From contig NC_088202.1 of the NCBI RefSeq assembly GCF_037126465.1, positions 125,750,123-125,814,122 of the forward strand: DNA of 64,000 nucleotides, written 5' to 3'. Numbering within the stretch: the stretch's first letter is position 1; the number at the start of each line of letters is the position of its first letter. Both the position numbers and the translations under genes were made by a program. Shown here one piece after another: positions 61,282 through 64,000 of this stretch. The notes under the pieces are model-generated. The model ran no database searches. It saw nothing but the letters and a program-made list of their open reading frames with translations, and was not told the origin of the DNA. The stretch is from Ornithodoros turicata. Lineage: Eukaryota; Arthropoda; Arachnida; Ixodida; Argasidae.

Positions 61282-63129
61282 ATGTCGCATTATTTCAACG
61301 TACAGGAATGTATCAACGTGGCACAAACCGGTAAGTCATCCTAATCGACCTTTTCTCTGTTCCTGTCGAGATCTATACCCTACCAGCTGAAAGATATCGA
61401 TGTCCACAGCATTTTAAGAATTAAAACTAACCAGCAACTAAGATTAAAAAATACAGGAACTAAAAATAAAGTACATCACCAGGTGTCACCTATATTTACT
61501 GCTGGTGTCCCCAGGACGTGAGGAGGTCGAATTTCGGGCATGCTAGTGCCATCTTTTGAAGTGAACGCTAAGCTTGAGCCCGAAAAGAGGTGGGAAAGGT
61601 CACTGGATTTCCGCGAATTCGAATTCAAAACTTGAAATTTAGTGGAATTTCTTTCTGTTCTTTTCAATTTATCGTACTGGTCTATTTCTCTCTCATTTTC
61701 TATCTCTAATGTATGCGTTGTTTGTATTATACAAGACATGTGCTTTGCTTGGTGGCTATGCTCGTTTTTCTTTTTCTTTCTTTTTTGTGTGTATGTTTTC
61801 GTTAACTTATAGAAACACTACATCTGCAAAATATGTATTAGCATACCCTTATCCACGTTATAACAGCAGGTCCCCCTGACAATTTACTTCGGCACCCCCT
61901 TCTGTAAAACTACATGACCAGTGTAACAAATTGCAAATGAATGTCTCATAAACTCGAACCCTAATGAGCGTAGTCATGTCAACATCCCTCGATCTGTTAC
62001 GGCGACAGTGCAGAACGGTAGCCAGAAAATATTTCGGCCGGTATTTCGGCGGGGGAGGGGTGGGGGGGGGGGGGGTTCTATGGGGACTTTACATGAAGGA
62101 GGAGGATTTCCCCTTATTTTCCTCTCCCAAATGCACAGCCAAAGCTACGATTTAGGGGGGTTTGAAACCCCTAAATCATCCCCAGGCAACGCCCCTGTTC
62201 CGGTGGGAAAAATTTGGAACGCATTCCTCCAGATAGGGTTGTAAAACTGTACTGTCGCACTGTAGCAAGCCATTGCTATCGCTGACCACTCTCATCCTCT
62301 ATACCAAGCAAGCAAGACGCGGGGCCTGTAAATATGTCACAGGCAGCGAGCAAAGCTAATAACCAGCGATTTTCGAAGTAAAAATCGGGGGGAATAAATA
62401 GTACAACAACGAATGCCGTACAAAATCGGGATGATGCAACGGTTGGAACGTGCAGTACTTCTGCTACTTAGTCCACTACTCCCACAGTGTAAGCTGTTAG
62501 TGCGAACTATACTTCAACTCCACAAATTAACGTGTATACATGTATATGACTACGCACTGTGAGGCACAAGGAAAAGCAAAAAGTAAACATGGTGAACATG
62601 TTTAACATGTGAACATGGGAAACATTTAAACATGGTCCTGGCGATGGGGTTACCTTCTTGAAGTTGTGGTATACGGTAGATCTAGATGTCTCTATGCAGT
62701 CGACCGTCACAGATTGCAAAGAATACTCTTAATGAGTATATCTCAGAGACAAGTGGGTCACGAAGCAAAACATAGAAATTCGGCGTGCGCCAAAAGCGAT
62801 AACAACAAGCGCGCGTGCCACTGATATGAATAGAATGAGCTCCAGACGGAAAGGACATAAAGAGCGTTACGTATCGCCGTATACACCATATTTACACTGC
62901 CTGTGAGTTAACACAACGAGACCAGCTGTTATCAGCCTTCCCCCCCTTTTATGCACAGGTTTGCGGAGGAGATATTTCAACTCGTCTATATCACTGCATA
63001 GTCCTGGTCCCATGTAAAGTACACACAGAGGCTATCGTATGTTTCCGCGGAAGCAAGTTGCCGCGTTTGTGTATCTAGTGCAGCGTTATGCAGTTTCTGA
63101 ATCGTCATCTTGGCTTTATTCAGCATCGC
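61282..63129. other. Antp intron with a G-run repeat near 62.04-62.2 kb
   Basis: 62035-62210 holds G runs (62051-62075), TTTAGGGGGGTTTGAAACCCCTAAA at 62151-62176 (an inverted repeat) and GGCAACGCCCCTG, the complement of a CAGGGGCGTTGCC phrase like the GGCGTAG repeats elsewhere. 62580-62635 has repeated AACATG units. No gene. Confidence 0.45.
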
Positions 63130-63230
63130 TTTCTGTGGCATTTCATGTGGCTCTGCTGCCATAATGTCTGTTCTGTAATGCCTCTTCTGGGGCTATTGAG
63201 GTAAATAAATGAAATGAAATGAAATGAAAT
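63130..63230 (+). mobile_element. LINE 3' tail with (GAAAT)n
   Basis: TGTAATGCCTCTTCTGGGGC, TATTGAGGTAAATAAAT then four to five GAAAT units to 63230 resembles the 3' end of the LINE at 28110-28701 (GTAATGGCCGAAGGGCC, ACGTAAATAAAT). Only the untranslated end is present. Confidence 0.6.
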
Positions 63231-63347
63231 AATCATTTCGATGATGTGGAGACAGAAACGGCCAAACGTGCTCCGACAAGACCAACACGCACATGATTCC
63301 ATGATTCTACAGTTCTCGTTAATTAAGACGCAACGTGCGCGATATTA

Positions 63348-63514
63348 GTGAGTTTTAATGTAACGTACGCTGTCGCCTATGCGTACGTAAGCGATAGCGT
63401 TGGTGGTTCTGCACACGCACAAGACACAAGCAGAGCTTTGCGCATTGCGCAGAACCACAAACGATATCTCTTACGGACGCAAGAACGACCAGCGTACGAT
63501 ATACTAAAACTCAC
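63348..63514. mobile_element. Tc1/mariner-like MITE, copy 2
   Basis: TA on both sides (63346-63347, 63515-63516) flanks a 167-bp element that matches copy 1 at 61115-61279 along its length: GTGAGTTTTAATGTAACGTA at the left, GATAGCGTTGGTGGTTCTGC inside, and ACTAAAACTCAC at the right. Its arms have more mismatches than those of copy 1, so copy 1 is probably younger. Confidence 0.9.
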
Positions 63515-63516
63515 TA

Positions 63517-64000
63517 TACTCAGAATGTCACATGGCATACGGACGTGAACGAAGAAAACGGAACCCGTTCTTTTTCTCCATAACAACCTCATCCCATAAT
63601 CACTCATGTAGTTGTTGTTGTTCCGTAACAACCCTGGGACTGGGGAAAATCATGCAAACACAAGTCTCAATGAGAGTTGTGTTTGTACGTTTCTCCCCAG
63701 CCTCAGGGTGGTTTTTTAACCGCTCTTTATTTATCTGTTCTTTTTATTTCAGTGAAGCCGACGTTGATAACAGCAACATGGAAATTATGAAGTCAGTGTG
63801 CTCTTCTCCTGTGTGTTGCTCTCGTCCTGTGTTTTGCCTCAAACTCAAGGCAATGTTAACATCAAATGGCAATTATGCTGTGCATATTCGCATGAATTAT
63901 GATAGTTCGTGGTGCACAGCATAAATAAACATAATTTATGTTGTCTCCTACGAACTGCTCAAGCAAAAAGGAATCCTCTGATAAAGGGGGTAGCAATATT
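63517..64000. other. Unassigned DNA, no gene recognised
   Basis: A plus-strand frame of 130 codons (63532-63924) has no domain. An AAATGGCAATTATGCTGTGCATA and ATTATGATAGTTCGTGGTGCACAGCATAA pair at 63863-63924 forms a short inverted repeat (GCTGTGCA / TGCACAGC). Confidence 0.4.

Overview
The window is animal nuclear DNA. It is repeat-rich and gene-poor, and only one segment is securely protein-coding: the last coding exon of a Hox gene of the Antennapedia type, on the minus strand at 41517-41779. The mix of non-LTR retrotransposon remnants, tRNA-derived SINEs and short inverted-repeat DNA elements, together with the Hox exon, suggests an arthropod. A tick or related chelicerate is my best guess; this rests on remembered resemblance of the repeats, not on a search. 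I see no bacterial operons, CRISPR arrays, rRNA genes or plausible functional tRNAs.

Layout. 1-7.8 kb holds two LINE fragments (3' end of one at 3276-3860; RNase H and zinc-knuckle end of another at 6125-7433), G-run repeats, a perfect 20-bp hairpin and a foldback element. 7.8-21 kb has a 188-bp tandem duplication, a LINE scrap, a tRNA-like SINE, two related hAT-type elements (one with an almost perfect 8-bp target duplication), a pogo/Tigger-like MITE and a possible degenerate two-exon gene at 13.8-14.4 kb. 21-41 kb is mostly unassigned sequence with a nested GAACCG-rich repeat, a third LINE 3' end and two MITEs. The Antp exon lies at 41.5-41.8 kb. 42-64 kb contains a nested 1-kb palindrome, two copies of a very large foldback element (one carrying a SINE in its loop), SINE fragments, and twin Tc1/mariner-like MITEs about 2.2 kb apart.

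How it fits together. The Antp exon opens at a phase-1 splice acceptor and codes for the whole homeodomain plus a 26-residue tail. The upstream exon, which should carry the N-terminus and the YPWM motif, was not seen in the 22 kb upstream, so the preceding intron is probably longer than that. No second homeobox is seen in the 41.5 kb downstream, where an ordered cluster would place ftz and Scr. The Hox interval is therefore large and heavily invaded by mobile elements. The stretches without recognisable repeats (about 4.6-5.1, 22.3-23.5, 29.5-31.7, 34.0-34.8, 47.2-48.2 and 56.6-57.5 kb) are the best places to look for Hox regulatory DNA.
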